Positions 46,983 to 59,076 of a stretch of DNA of 64,000 bases are shown here, piece by piece (position 1 is the first letter of the stretch; every line of letters starts with the position of its first letter). The stretch is from Tanypteryx hageni (Eukaryota > Arthropoda > Insecta > Odonata > Petaluridae). The stretch is taken from contig CM054117.1 in NCBI GenBank assembly GCA_028673005.1, positions 38,710,564 through 38,774,563 of the forward strand, read 5' to 3'. A model generated the notes under the pieces. The model worked only from the letters and a program-made list of their open reading frames with translations, ran no database searches and was not told where the DNA came from. A program made the position numbers and the translations under genes.

Positions 46983-47517
46983 ATAAAAGAAAAGGACTAG
47001 GCGTGTCTCTGTTTGAAAATGATCCACATTTTTCCATTTTGTACACTCACAACGTATCTTATCCTTGGTTACAGTAAGCAGTTGTGACACATTTAACTAG
47101 TGGTATAATTGTAGAAGATTGACTCTACCGTATAAAAAGTAACCGGCTTCTCTAAACAAAATATTTCCTCGTAGCTGTACCTACGATTCTGTATCTTCGG
47201 ATTCTATAATGACTCGAATATTCATCGACCGCGGGTGAATGGCTATGCCACCGCGATTCACAAATGATTTTGATTTACTGGGACAAAATTACAAGCGGAT
47301 GTGTCAACGAGATATACGTAGTCCTAACGATGAGTGCACAGTTGTTTTATCTTCAACATCATCATCTGAACCACTTTTTGAGTTACAGTCAGAAAGAACA
47401 CAATATATCTTTTTCAAATTCAATATCACTGTCACTATCACATTATTCTGCAATGTCTTCGTCATCCAAGAACTAAAGAATTACTTCAAATTTGTTTGTT
47501 TGTTTTTCTGGCTGATC

Positions 47518-47712
47518 AGCCCCTTGGTATATTATACACAGAATACACACACGGAAGGGAGGAGGGAAACCTGGTGGCGGCATTAGCCTACTCTTTACGA
47601 AGAAAACTAAGGACCCCAACTACTTAAAATCCCTTCCGAAAGACGGAGCACTGATTTGTGCCGCCTCCTCAAACCACACAAGTAGGGGACGGGACGATCT
47701 CAGCTTGAAAAA
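47518..47712 (-). mobile_element. SINE fragment, head missing
   Basis: The plus strand reads GGAGGGAAACCTGGTGGCGG, CTCTTTACGAAGAA, ATCCCTTCCGAAAGACGGAG and CCTCCTCAAACCACACAAG. These match the minus-oriented SINE at 18289-18659 in the same order. The tRNA-like part is absent. A 36-bp palindrome begins 37 bp to the right. Confidence 0.7.
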
Positions 47713-47748
47713 TTCAACCTCCGGAAGGCATTGGTCTGTGGATGGGAC

Positions 47749-47784
47749 AGCGAATGCGAACGAATGCATTCGTTCGCATTCGCT
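47749..47784. repeat. 36-bp perfect palindrome
   Basis: AGCGAATGCGAACGAATG followed exactly by its reverse complement. Further TTCGTTCGCAT-like motifs occur at about 47851-47866 and 47971-47980, with GTGTGTACACAGC next to the last, suggesting a small element of about 250 bp whose ends I cannot fix. Confidence 0.9.
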
Positions 47785-49351
47785 GAGGTTCCGAGGCAGA
47801 GCGGTACATCAAAGGAAGTTAGATCTCAATGTGGACGGAAATTACCACGTTCATTCGCATTCGCAGTTCAACTGCACACAACGGAACATCAGAGAACGTG
47901 AATTTTCACTGCAGTGTAGACAACGCAGATTTCCAAGGAACAAACGCGAACGAACACTAGCTAATACCTTCGTTCGCATAGTGTGTACACAGCTTAAAAG
48001 TTGAATACTACAGAAAACCACGGCTTCCGGGGGATGAAAGGCAAGTCCAGAATACAAATAAATCTTTTATAATACAACAGCAATTAAAATAGGTCGACAA
48101 ATGACATGAAGACTACATAGAATGTAAGGGACAGGCTGGTAAGCTCACATCTAGAGAGCTACAGAATTGGAATGGGGTTAAGGATATTATTGGTAAGTAC
48201 AATAGCATTAACAAATAAAATACATAAAAATTATGGTAAAAACATATGTTGTTTTCAGTTAATTAACTATTAAAGCATTTAAATAAACTTTTTATATGGG
48301 GAAAATTTCGTTTTTTGTTATATCGCGAGTCAAAATCGCCCACTTTAAATTGTTTTCCTTGCGGTAATTTATTAGAATTCCCTCCATATTTACCTAAAAT
48401 TCAAAACATAAACAACAATTAAATTATTACGAACCGATTCTGGTGCCATATGCGACAGTCGACCAAAGATGCGAGCTTATAAGTTGAACACACAATGCTA
48501 ACAAGTCGACTGAACGAGATACTCGGCACAGTGTGTAGAACAAGATTTAATTTAATCCCTTGGCAGTCATTTTAAAGGTTAGCAGGTGCAATTCCAGGGC
48601 ATCAGGTGATTGCACACCGCGGCTTCCTTTTGGAAACGAATCCATTTCTGAGACGGGTACTTGTTTTCTCTCGCTTGGAACTTTTCCCACTTGGCTCCGT
48701 AAGGCTATGAATTGTTTGGAGTAACTTCAGGAGCATTAACACGGAAACGCGTGTCCTTGCTGATATTCTCCTGGAATTACTACTTTTCCGAATTAATTCC
48801 TCGATTAATAGCCACGAAAGGTATTTTTTTCAAGCTTCCTTAATTTAAAAAATCATATGAAAATCTCATTAAATTTACAGAAGAACTATTTTAGTCATTA
48901 TAGAAATCATACGTGATTTAATTATGAGCCGAAGTAATTATTTCGCTACAAAAATCACAAAGCAAAAACCATTTGGAGTTTAAAAACTATTGTCGAGAAA
49001 ATTTAATGCTATGTCTACGGCAAAGATGTATCAATTTTTTAAATTAATAAATATATATGAATGATATTGTTTAAATTGGAAATGTTTAAATATGAGAATA
49101 ATTTTAATTGCAAGCTTTGATATAAACTATCAAATTACGAGGAAGACTAATTAAGGTGACCAATTAAATTACGTCAATTGTTTTCACGTAATATAATTGT
49201 AAACACAATCATCGATATACTGAAAAAATACTTAAAATGTTAATTTAAAATAAAAAGCTTTAGCGAGAGAGAGAGAAATGGTGAAAGGAAGACAGAGTAG
49301 GATTAAGCTGTGAATGGGAAAAAGAGGAAATACAACTCCAGAAGAAATGGT

Positions 49352-49514
49352 TGGTGGCTTGATTAACTTATGGCTCGATTTACATAGGTGGGAAAGTTGA
49401 CTTTCAGTCACTGTCGTGTGAAGTACGCCCTTGAAGATGCCCACTAATAATTAGTGGGCGAAATGTATCGGGTTGTTATAAACTTTTATGGCTTAAGGAG
49501 TTTTCCCACCTATG
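49352..49514 (+). mobile_element. Short hammerhead-bearing retroelement with 15-bp target duplication
   Basis: The 163-bp unit is flanked by tccagaagaaatggt at 49337-49351 and again at 49515-49529, an exact 15-bp direct repeat of the kind left by target-primed reverse transcription. Inside are inverted ACATAGGTGGGAAA (49382-49395) and TTTTCCCACCTATGT (49501-49515). AACTTATGGCT near the start echoes AACTTTTATGGCTTAAGGAG near the end. The centre carries a hammerhead-like motif. Shares AGTTGAC, TCACTGTC, GAAGATGCCC and AAGGAGTTTT with 41742-42150. Confidence 0.7.
49422..49475 (+). ncRNA. Hammerhead-like motif C
   Basis: TTGAAGA (49431-49437) in place of CTGAAGA, then a perfect 10-bp inverted repeat GCCCACTAAT/ATTAGTGGGC as stem II, GAAA (49460-49463), TGTA, T-C (49468-49469) and GGG. 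CCC before and GGG after the core form stem I. The C3-to-T change would be expected to abolish cleavage. Stem II differs from motif B in sequence but keeps pairing. Confidence 0.4.
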
Positions 49515-49559
49515 TCCAGAAGAAATGGTAAAAGTAGGAATAAATGAGAAAGGAGAGGA

Positions 49560-50400
49560 GAGGCAGAAAATGGCCCAACAGAAAGATAGAAGATATAAGG
49601 AGGGGATATAAGGTATTGCCTCTGGGATGTGCTCCGGGAGTGAATGGCGACACTGTGTCCCACTGCCGGGGTAGAAGTGTGTTGGGGAGAGGAGAGGAAG
49701 AGAACACGGGAGCTGAGAGAATGATAGGAATACGGGACGGAGAGGGGCGATGGAAAAGTGGGAGAGAATGAGGTAGAGAGAGGGCGTGGAGGTCTTCGTC
49801 GGGGAGGTGTGGCGGCGGTTCCCTTGAGAGAGGGGGTGTCGCCGAATCGGTCGATGTGAGTGGGAGGCTGTGCCTTGGTGTTGGTGAGGGGACGTAGGGA
49901 ATAGGGATGCGGACGGCGTCTGAAGGAGAGCGGGCAGTAAAGAGAAGCGAGAAGGGAGTGAGGGGAATGGGTTAGGTAAGGGATGGGAAGGACCGATGGA
50001 AGACTATGGGAGTCCTCTCTCTCTCTTCTCTTAGGTTGTGGTTCTCTCTCTCTGCCTCGTGTAAAGGAGATCCACCAATCGATCGGCTCGTGGAGCGTCA
50101 CGTGACTTTGAGATCCAACCTTCCTCCGATTGGAATTGAGACTCCTCCGTCAGTGGCCGTGTTTATCGGTCGGAGTCTCGGTACGTGATGCGCTTGTTCG
50201 GTACAGAGGGGGACAATTCCCTAACAATGCGAGCGGCCGATATCTCTCCCTCAATTCCCCTCCCATTCTCCTCCTCCCCTCTTCCTCTCTCTCTCTCTCT
50301 CTCTCCACATCCCTTCCGATATGGATCGCCAACATAATAGGGCCTCTTTGTCCTCTCCCTGGAAAAGGGCTCTTCTCCCTTCTCCCCCTCATCCCCGTTT
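49560..50400. promoter_or_regulatory. GC-rich, strand-asymmetric patch
   Basis: A G/A-biased stretch (49560-50000) changes into a C/T-biased one (50010-50400), with CpGs such as CGGCGGTTCC and GCGAGCGGCCGATA. Long frames on the minus strand are Ser/Pro-rich low-complexity. It is possibly a regulatory region; no gene attaches to it. Confidence 0.25.
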
Positions 50401-51102
50401 CGCGTGTTTATCAAGACTGTGACGCACTCTCTAGGTACACTATTGGAAGTGACGACACCAGAAAATCGGGGTAAAGTCTCGCTTTTTTTGCTTCACTTGT
50501 TAATTATGACAGCTCTCCCGAGTTCTTTCATCCGTCGGATTCTCACGAAAATAAATAACGGAAATGGCATCGCTAAAAGTAGAAGAGAGTGGGTGGAATT
50601 TTTTTCTACGCTCCCTTTTGTCTTTAAACAGTACAAAAGTGACATTATATAAAAGCGAAATCGTAGGTATATTTATCTGCCCGCTAACTCCTTCCGCATT
50701 ATTTGACCAATTTACACCAAACTTGGCACTTCAAGCTTATGGACAACAATGCATTACTTTTCTCCAAAGTGTCAGGTTTTAAGTCCAGGTGCATTATTAT
50801 CCTTCGTTTACGAGATTTGCATGTGAAGCAGTCTTGGAAAATTTTTGGATTTCCATCTCGTAATGAATTCTTTAATTGCTACCTCAAAGATCATAGAAAA
50901 CCCAGGGAGAGGAAAATATTTTTTTATTGCGCTCACAAAAAAAAAATATTTGTCAAGAAAAATATACATGTGCTGGCATGTTTGACTCTTTCTTGAATTT
51001 CTATCTCCGAAACCATCAGTTGTAATTATGTGCTCTCGCTGACTTTTTTGTGTCAAATGTACTATTTCCGAATAAATTTTCTAATCGGTGCTTCACATAA
51101 CA

Positions 51103-51155
51103 TGGAGAACTGACAACAGTTTCGCCGACCTTCCTGTGGGCGTCTTCAGGTCGAA
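51103..51155 (-). ncRNA. Hammerhead-like motif D
   Basis: Minus strand: CTGAAGA (51149-51143), one unpaired C, GCC...GGC stem II with a long loop, GAAA (51123-51120), C-TGTT-G, then U-C at 51113-51112, giving the canonical GUC cleavage triplet and a two-pair stem III. No continuous stem I is obvious next to the core. An (AT)n microsatellite lies on its 5' side on this strand. Confidence 0.3.
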
Positions 51156-51179
51156 GTAGCGATGCAGTGGAGTGGCTCT

Positions 51180-51182
<3 letters not shown>

Positions 51183-51257
<75 letters not shown>
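51183..51257. repeat. (TA)n microsatellite
   Basis: An unbroken TA dinucleotide run of about 75 bp. Confidence 0.95.
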
Positions 51258-51259
<2 letters not shown>

Positions 51260-54200
51260 TTAAACTTAATGCGTGGCAATTTAATTTAAATCTGTCAATG
51301 GCTAACAGTTTTAAACATTAAGTTAAAAGAGCGGGTGAAACGAATACAAAGTATCGCCGCCTGTGAATTCCAACTATATTAATTATACTTCTAATATCAA
51401 AGTTTCACTTTTAAAAGGTATTTTCGTGAGATAAGCCCGAGTCCTCATATTACAATCAATAAAGCTGAAATTTTTATGCAGTGCTGCCTTGTCTTTGCAT
51501 TATGGATAAATTCCGCAGATTACAAGTGCAAACATTATTTTCATTATAGACCTGCATTAAAGTTTCGTGAATATGCGCCGGTAATAAGACGAGGACTGAG
51601 GCGACCTTTCATTAAGACATAGACAAATCGCGGGAAGAAAACCGAGCGAAATTCGATGCGCGAACTTGTTTGCGCAAATGAGATTTTTCGGCGCAGAGGG
51701 GAAAAAGGGGATCAGAATTTCGCAAAGATTTAACACTGCGGTTTTCTCGCGAGCGTCTTTGGAAAATCTAGCATAATTCCGAGAGAATGTATATCCGGCA
51801 GCGTATGAGACGGGATGAAGGAAAAGGAATGAGATCACGTGGCTAGGGATAACAACAGCGGCGAAGGATTAGCAAAAGAAAATAAAGTAATTCATTGTGA
51901 CGTTAAAAGGATGGGCCGATGTGACGCTCAAAAGAATGGAGCGGCCAGCGAATTAAAAAAGTAATGTCTGAGAGAATCGAAAAGATTAACGGTAAGAATA
52001 GTTTCACGAAACAGATAGAAAGAAATAGATGAGTGAGAAGGCCAAAGAAAAATACAGCATTAAAAATGATTTCAAATATTACTTCGAAGTTAAGAAATTA
52101 CGGCTTTGCTCCAATCAAAATACTGCAGCGTACTCCAAAGAAGAAGCTTCGGGAAAATATTTTATAAACGACTATTTCTTTTACCCGTGAATGATAGGCA
52201 TCTAGAAAAGTAAAGTAAATCGACCATTATTATTGTATGATTGCGACATCTATGGAAACTATAATGCTAACAAGCCAGAATTCGGGTAGTTACAAAGATG
52301 GAGACGACATTAGGACGGAAACTTAAGAGGATAAGGGAAATTATTTACTTTTCGGAAGATCACAACAGATAACAGTACGGATAGAAAAGCCGAAATAATG
52401 AGACGAGGCAAAGATTTAGCAATGACACTGTGCTATAAATGTAGAACTGTAATTAAAATAGACCACGCAAGCAAGGCATGAGAAAGAATTAGAGAATGAT
52501 GAAACACCTTTTTATTAACCTCTCTGGCATTCATATCTTGGTGATTTTAACGTGCAGTTCAATACGCAAAATATTCCGATTCTGTAACATTTTATTCTCT
52601 ATAATCGGGACTGACAATGAGAATAAGCTATTATAGAGGATTGGGCTTGTGAGGAGAATGTCTTCGAAATAGATGACCGGACACGGTTCCACCGTCCGAC
52701 ACATCCACTCGGAAAGAAGGAGGCGGGATCGAGCGCACAATTAAAGTGGAACAAAGGGAGAGTGGATAAAGAGTTACAATTATTGGAGGACGATTACAAG
52801 GAGAACAGAAGCTTTGGGCTCATGGGATTATAAGGAAAAATCTGTTTACTCTTTTAGGTCAACAATACATTTTCATGGAGACAAGTTGACAACTCCATAC
52901 CCTACAAAGATGTTAACAAAATCAGCAATGCTTGAATCGATGAAGTCAATTCTGCCCAATTGTAGAACATATATATTCGCACCATTATCAACAATAATAA
53001 ATCTGGATGTATCAATAGTTCACACTAATCTTCAAATGGGTCGCTCAAAATGTAAAACTTATCATAATGCGCGAGTTTTGGTATATGATACTTGTCCGCT
53101 CAATTTTTTTTACCAAAATATACAGCGAATGTTTGGAAAGGGTTCCTATAATTTATTACGTATCACTACAGCCAATATGAAGACAGGAGATTCTCTGAAG
53201 CGCCGTCGTCTTTTCAAAGCGATAAATTAAGGAACAATATCCGTCGGGCGGATTCAGAAACTTGCCATGGGCCGACGACTCTATATTTTGAAAATACCTA
53301 TCCTATCAGAATCTTCCTTTCCCTTGCCATAGGGACTTAACCTGCGGTGTAGAAACAAGGAATATTGCGCATATTGAATTTATGAATGTACCAAGTGGAG
53401 GGTAATGGGGTTGTCTAAAAGAAGGGAGGGGGTCAGGGGTGATATCCGGAGACATATCGCTTTCAATAGCGAAACAGAGATATAATATGATAGCCTCTCA
53501 AGCAAAAGAAATCAAATGGTTGTTACTAGAGATCAATCACAACAGCAAAGAACATCTTGGGCGATTAGTTTCCCAATGCAGGCTACTCTGACTGGAGTTA
53601 TTCATATTCTAATTATTCGTATGAGAAGCAAACGCTGCAAAGTCTCGTAAACAACTCAATTCACTGCTGCAATCCTTCCTTATTCTAATTCACTTTCACA
53701 TGTCAAGTTGAAGTATGTGTAATGACCATGAGCATTATTTTATACCAAATCCGCTTCGAGTTGAACCAAATGTTTATCATCTGCTTATGCAATCACCATC
53801 TCTAACACTCCCCCATCAAATGTACAGTCGATTGTCATAATTGTAAGACAACGTTAAGGCAATAAATAATTCGATGAAATGCAAACTTGAATACAGATCA
53901 GCGCGAAATCTTCGAGAAAACATCGAGGGAAAAAATTGGTCGTGTTATTATAGGGCAAGTTTACATGAAGTATGGTATTCTATTTATAACGTCGTGGAAC
54001 AAGATAGGATGACATAAATCAATTAAAAGTAGATAAAAAGACTTCATAATTACTTGTACATATAAATACATCGGATTATTATTTTTTCACCAGATCAATA
54101 CATTTTATTTAAATCTAACTCGAAAAAATTAAAATTTTCTCATAATTCTCCATAAAATTCGTTTACAAAAATGGACTCCGCCCATAGCAACGACCCGAGC

Positions 54201-55329
54201 ATTTTCAAAGGTGGCAGCTCAACGTGTCATTCTTCCATATACTAGTAGTGCCCTTTATCACGGATTCCCTTTCCAAGGAGATACGTCGCGCACTCTGCCC
54301 CTCCCATTCTCCTCCTCCCTCCCCTCCTCCTCCGCCGCCTTCCCCTCGCAGTGACCCCTTTTGCAATCGCGCCCTCCGCGCTCACATAAACGAACACAGG
54401 ACGTGGATGATTGCTATGGGAATGAATCATTAGCGAGATGACGTCACCGTTTAGAGAATCCTCAAGTGGTCACCGTGGTAGCGAGGGTTTTTATTTATTT
54501 ATTTTCCACCCGCTGTTCTCCTTCGTATTTTCCTTCCCGATTTATTTTGGCCTAAATTTATTAACAAACACTTGAATTAGTTCCGATGAAAGCATAAAGT
54601 CTCCAATGAAGAGCAATTAATTTCGATTAACATGATTGTTTCCGCTCCCAGCCTACGTAAATTTCTATTGTTTTAGACCAAAAAAGTGTTATGATTGGGT
54701 CACGGCAAGCTTTTCATTCGCTGATTGTTATTTGTTAACAATTAATAAAAAATAGTAAATTTTCATTCTTAGATACACAACTTTTTATTCGAGATAATAA
54801 GAGTATGAAAGCATAAGCCATTTTTGATAGTTATCATTCGCATTTTCTATTTCTCATCGTTTGAAAATGAAAAATTGCATCATGATCAAAAGAAAGTAAT
54901 ATAGGGAAAAAATTTACTACCAAAATTTTAAGATAAAAGATGCTAGAAAATTTACGACAACAATTATTAAAAAAACTTCAAAGTCTTCTGAAAAGTTCTA
55001 CAATACATTCAGGAATAAAAATTATCGCTGGTATATGTAAATGTTGACTTTTCATGCACTTTATTTTCCACAAATTTAACCAATTGAATATTTAAGAACT
55101 GTGTTATTAACAAATTCCACGCATGATAGAAGAAGCACATTCAGGAATGAATAATAAAATAAATAAATAATTGTTTACAAACCAGCGGAAGATGTGGGGC
55201 GTGTTACGATAAAATTGAACGGATGTGTGTATTTTCCAAAAAAATATTTAAAAAATAAATAAAACAACGGGACACAATATAAAACGATAGTAAAGCTAAG
55301 GAAAAATAATAAAATCGGCCGATAAAAAC

Positions 55330-56150
55330 ATTCTCGGATGACCTTGACCCGAACGGTCTTGAATGTTACATCCGTCGCATGGGCACACCAACAGTATAGA
55401 AAGAGCACGGCGGGCAAAGGGGCGTGTCCCTCACTTGGCTCGCGAGTTAGTTCGTGTTCGAAACCACGGAATGTATGAGGTAGCACCCTCTTTACCTCCC
55501 TCGACGGTGGTGACCCAACGGCATTTTCTCGAACCTGCCTCCTTTCCCGCCCTACTCACTACAACCACCTCTCTCCTAGATCCCTACAACACCTCACGCC
55601 CCTCCACAAAAAAACACGGCCATCCCGTCTCAATACCGCCCAAACTCCATCTTTCTTTTTGCTCTCTATTCTCTTTCCTCCCTTCCTCCTCTAACTCTCT
55701 CTCTTAGTCCCGCAATGCCAAACGAAGCGGTCGATCTCCGGATGTTTGTCCTTCGCCGTCTCATCCTCCTCTCCCCAAACTTTCATTCCGTAACACACCC
55801 TTTTCCAATAAAGACAACATCTACTCCTCCTAATAAAGTTTCCACGCACTCGTACTACACAGCGAAAGCTTCCGATACGTTCGTGCAAGTGCGCGAGCGT
55901 TCCTTCTTGTTTTTTTCCATCCCAACCGTTCACGTGACGAGACAAAGGGCACGGCGAATAGGACGAGAGTTTCTATCGAAGCGGCGTGCCATAGGTCGAC
56001 ATGGATCGCCCGTGCTGTTACGACACGCGTGGTGGGAAGCTTCCAAAGGGAAGAGGATAAGAGGGCCCCGCGAGGGAGAGGGACGTGGTAACACAAGGGT
56101 TGCGCATGGATTCGCATTCTGACTTATGCAAGAAGCAGAGTTCGACAGCA
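55330..56150. promoter_or_regulatory. CpG-rich patch
   Basis: CG-dense DNA (CTTGACCCGAACGG, GCGGCGTGCCATAGGTCGAC, CGCGAGGGAGAGGG) with several overlapping frames on both strands and no recognisable domain. It may be a regulatory region. Confidence 0.25.
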
Positions 56151-56929
56151 TATAAGAATGGATGTTTATGAAGAACCCAGCCGGAAAATCGAATCGAATC
56201 GATCACCGTGATTTTAAAGTTAAAGGTGTTTTTAATTAAAGAAAACTAAATCAAAATTAAATCTGTTTGGTTTTCCGTAACTTAGTGACGTTCCATTTCT
56301 TAAAATGAAAGAAAGGAAAACTAACGTTGTAAAAAAACATCATTTTATTAATCAGAAATACGACCCGGATTTTAACGGTTAAACTCCATCTTCAGGAATA
56401 AGACGTTTAGTTGTTGAAACTCGGTTCGTATTTCTGCTTAAGTGGTGTTTTTTATTAAGTTAACTTCCCTTTCTTTCAAAATAAAATTTTTAAATAGTAA
56501 ATAAAACCATTCACTATGGCTATATTGCATAAATACACCAGTAAGGAAAGAGCTGCAGAAGCGTTTTCTTAAATATAAAGACGGACAAATCGAGAGAACG
56601 CGCACAACGAGAGGGAATATTGAATCGATTGGAGAAAAAAGAGTTCTCTATCTGCTTTCGTTAAGGAGTAGTTAGCGGGCCAGACAGACGGACAAACCGA
56701 ACGCATAAGCAGATTAAAAAATGATAAAACTAAACTTCAGGGATAATAAAAGCCTAAGCCAAAGCTTTTATTACCCGATTAAATTTGAAAGGAATTCCTC
56801 TTCGCAAAAAGAATAGTGACACATTTATCATCCAACCTATATTTTTATAATCTATGTCGTTCAAAGGTATTCGTGCCAAAGATAGTTGAAGGGGACACAC
56901 CGAATTGTTTTGAAACAACTTCCGACCCT

Positions 56930-57065
56930 AGGATAACGGTGTTGGAGCTTACTTCCGGCGCGCCGCGGCGGTGTAAAGATTCGTTGCCAGGCAACCCAGA
57001 GTTCAGTAATGCGTGGCGGGAAGCAGAACTTCTAGGGTACAACTCCGCCGAAGTATTTTAACGCG
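56930..57065. promoter_or_regulatory. Small CpG-rich segment with ETS-like and X-box-like sites
   Basis: ACTTCCGG at about 56951-56958 is the complement of an ETS/GABP core. GTTGCCAGGCAAC at 56983-56995 is two RFX half-sites with a 1-bp spacer (the usual spacer is 2). GCGCGCCGCGGCGG lies between. Clustering in a short CpG-dense segment is promoter-like, but no initiator or linked exon is evident. Confidence 0.3.
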
Positions 57066-57239
57066 TCTTTAAAGAGATTAAAGGCGAAATATGAGGACGA
57101 CTAAGTTGTTAACAAGCACCAACCTCGGATTTATTCGAAAATATTATGAACGATTTTAATGCTAACTTTTTAAATTTTTAATTAACGCGGAGCATCTTGG
57201 CCTTGAGCTGTCACTTTTGACTTACGCTATCCTTTATAG

Positions 57240-58185
57240 CAAGGGTGCACAAAGTCCGGCCCGCGGGCCAATCCGGCCCATTTGCATATTCTATCCGGCC
57301 CGCAAAACTTTGAATTTTTTTTGCAACATTATAATGGTCTATAACTACGTAATATGAAATTCACGCTTTGTAATTATAGTGACATAAGTGCTTCAAGTGC
57401 AACTGACCCCTCAACATTTAACCGAATAATAGATTATTAAGCCAAGTCTGATTCTCCTTTTAAGTTTTTTATCTACTTTTTTACTTTTTAGTTAAACTAT
57501 GACTATTCCCACTCAATTCTCGGTTGTCTGAAACAAAAACAAAATGCAAACTCATTTCGTTATTCTCATGTTTGATGCTAGCGCCACAAAGAATGGAGCA
57601 ATTGCGTTATGGTTTTTGGCTGGTGGCTAACATGAACTGCTCTTAGTAATACAATTTAAGTTTGCGTGTTTATACTGATTTTCAGTATAACCCTTATTTA
57701 AAATTTTTATAATTGAAAGTAGGCATTGAAAGAATATTTCTTTTACGATTACTTATATGATTATTTTTATTTTAATTTAAGAATATTTTGTTATTATTAT
57801 ATCAATTCTAAAATATATTAAAGACAAGAATAAATATTTGGTCTAGATATATTGTATAGGTAACTGTTACAACTTAGTATGATACTAGATAAAAGTACCT
57901 ATACTATTTCTGAAAAAGTATATCACATACCGTAGAATTAATAAATAAAAATATTTCAGTGTGGTAGAAATTAATTAACTATAGTATCTCTTTTTATATA
58001 TTCTTGCGAGTAAACTTTAACTACTATGAATTTAAATAAAAACAAGACCAGAAATCAAATGAAGAAGGAAAATTTGAACAATATGAAAATTAGGCCCTCA
58101 AATAAGTTATTTAGCTGTTATACGGCCCGAGGAAGCAATCCTGGATGAAATATGGCCCGCGAGCCAAAGAGTTTGTGCACCTATG
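57240..58185. mobile_element. hAT element with perfect 8-bp target duplication
   Basis: The left end CAAGGGTGCACAAAG and the right end read inward CATAGGTGCACAAAC match at 12 of the first 14 positions. The flanks ctttatag (57232-57239) and ctttatag (58186-58193) are identical. GGCCCGCGGGCC lies just inside the left end and GGCCCGCGAGCC inside the right. It is 946 bp, AT-rich inside, with no transposase frame. Confidence 0.88.
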
Positions 58186-59076
58186 CTTTATAGTTATGAC
58201 ATTATCGAATTCAAAGCCTATACATAGATGTTTTCAACCAAAACAGAGAAATATCATTTCGAACAAAGATATATTTCATGTTTATTGACATCCCTTCAAT
58301 ATTATAAATAGAACTACTAAATTTTCAAAATGAATAACCGAATATTTACTTGGATAAAAAACAACTTAATTTGTATAAATGCTAAACAATTTTAGAAAAT
58401 AAGTTTGGTATGAAAATGTATGCTTTTTAAGAGAACACAGCATAATGCTACAGATAATAAAAAGCTTATTTTTCTAAAATGCTTACCGATATAAATATAA
58501 AAAAAATATCGCAGATACTGCTGCAGAATAATTGTTAAGTGCAAATTCAAAATTAATTATCCAAGTACCTATTTGAAAATCATCAAAAAGTAGGCTTTCA
58601 TAAAATAACATAATCAATCCATCTGATGCGCACTCTTAAAAACCTTTTAGAAAATTTCAGCGTTTACTTAAAAAATAATATTCTCCTAAAGCTTTTATTG
58701 GTCCTGTTAACATTTACCATAAAAAGATATAATGAGAGCAGAATATAATTAGGAACGCGGCTAACGATTCATTTTAAGAAAACGTTTTTCAAAATCCATC
58801 CATAAACCTTGAAAACGTCCCATAAATTTGATTTCATCTGGAATATGAATTCAGCGCCATTATTTTCATCACTAATAACGCACATTAAATTATAAAAGAC
58901 CATCCAAAGCCACGCATCGACCACATCCAGTTAATGGTGCGCGAGAGACTAAGTCTATGACGTGTACATGTTCCTGCGAAGCCAGAGATGAAAAAATCGA
59001 ATAGAAGGGAAACAACATTGCTCTGTATAGAATTCGCACTCTCTGAACTCCCTACATTCCGCCCACTACCAAAGAG

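Noticed and set aside
47239..47586. 115-codon frame with a Ser-rich acidic N-terminus (loosely like a piggyBac N-terminus)
   Set aside because: The resemblance is compositional only, and the C-terminal part is translation of a SINE fragment.
51016..51279. Tyr/Ile repeat frames over (TA)n tracts here and at 28235-28498
   Set aside because: Translations of dinucleotide microsatellites.
52814..53230. 138-codon plus-strand frame
   Set aside because: No recognised motif, no splice context and basic, mixed composition. It could be decayed transposon coding sequence but cannot be supported.
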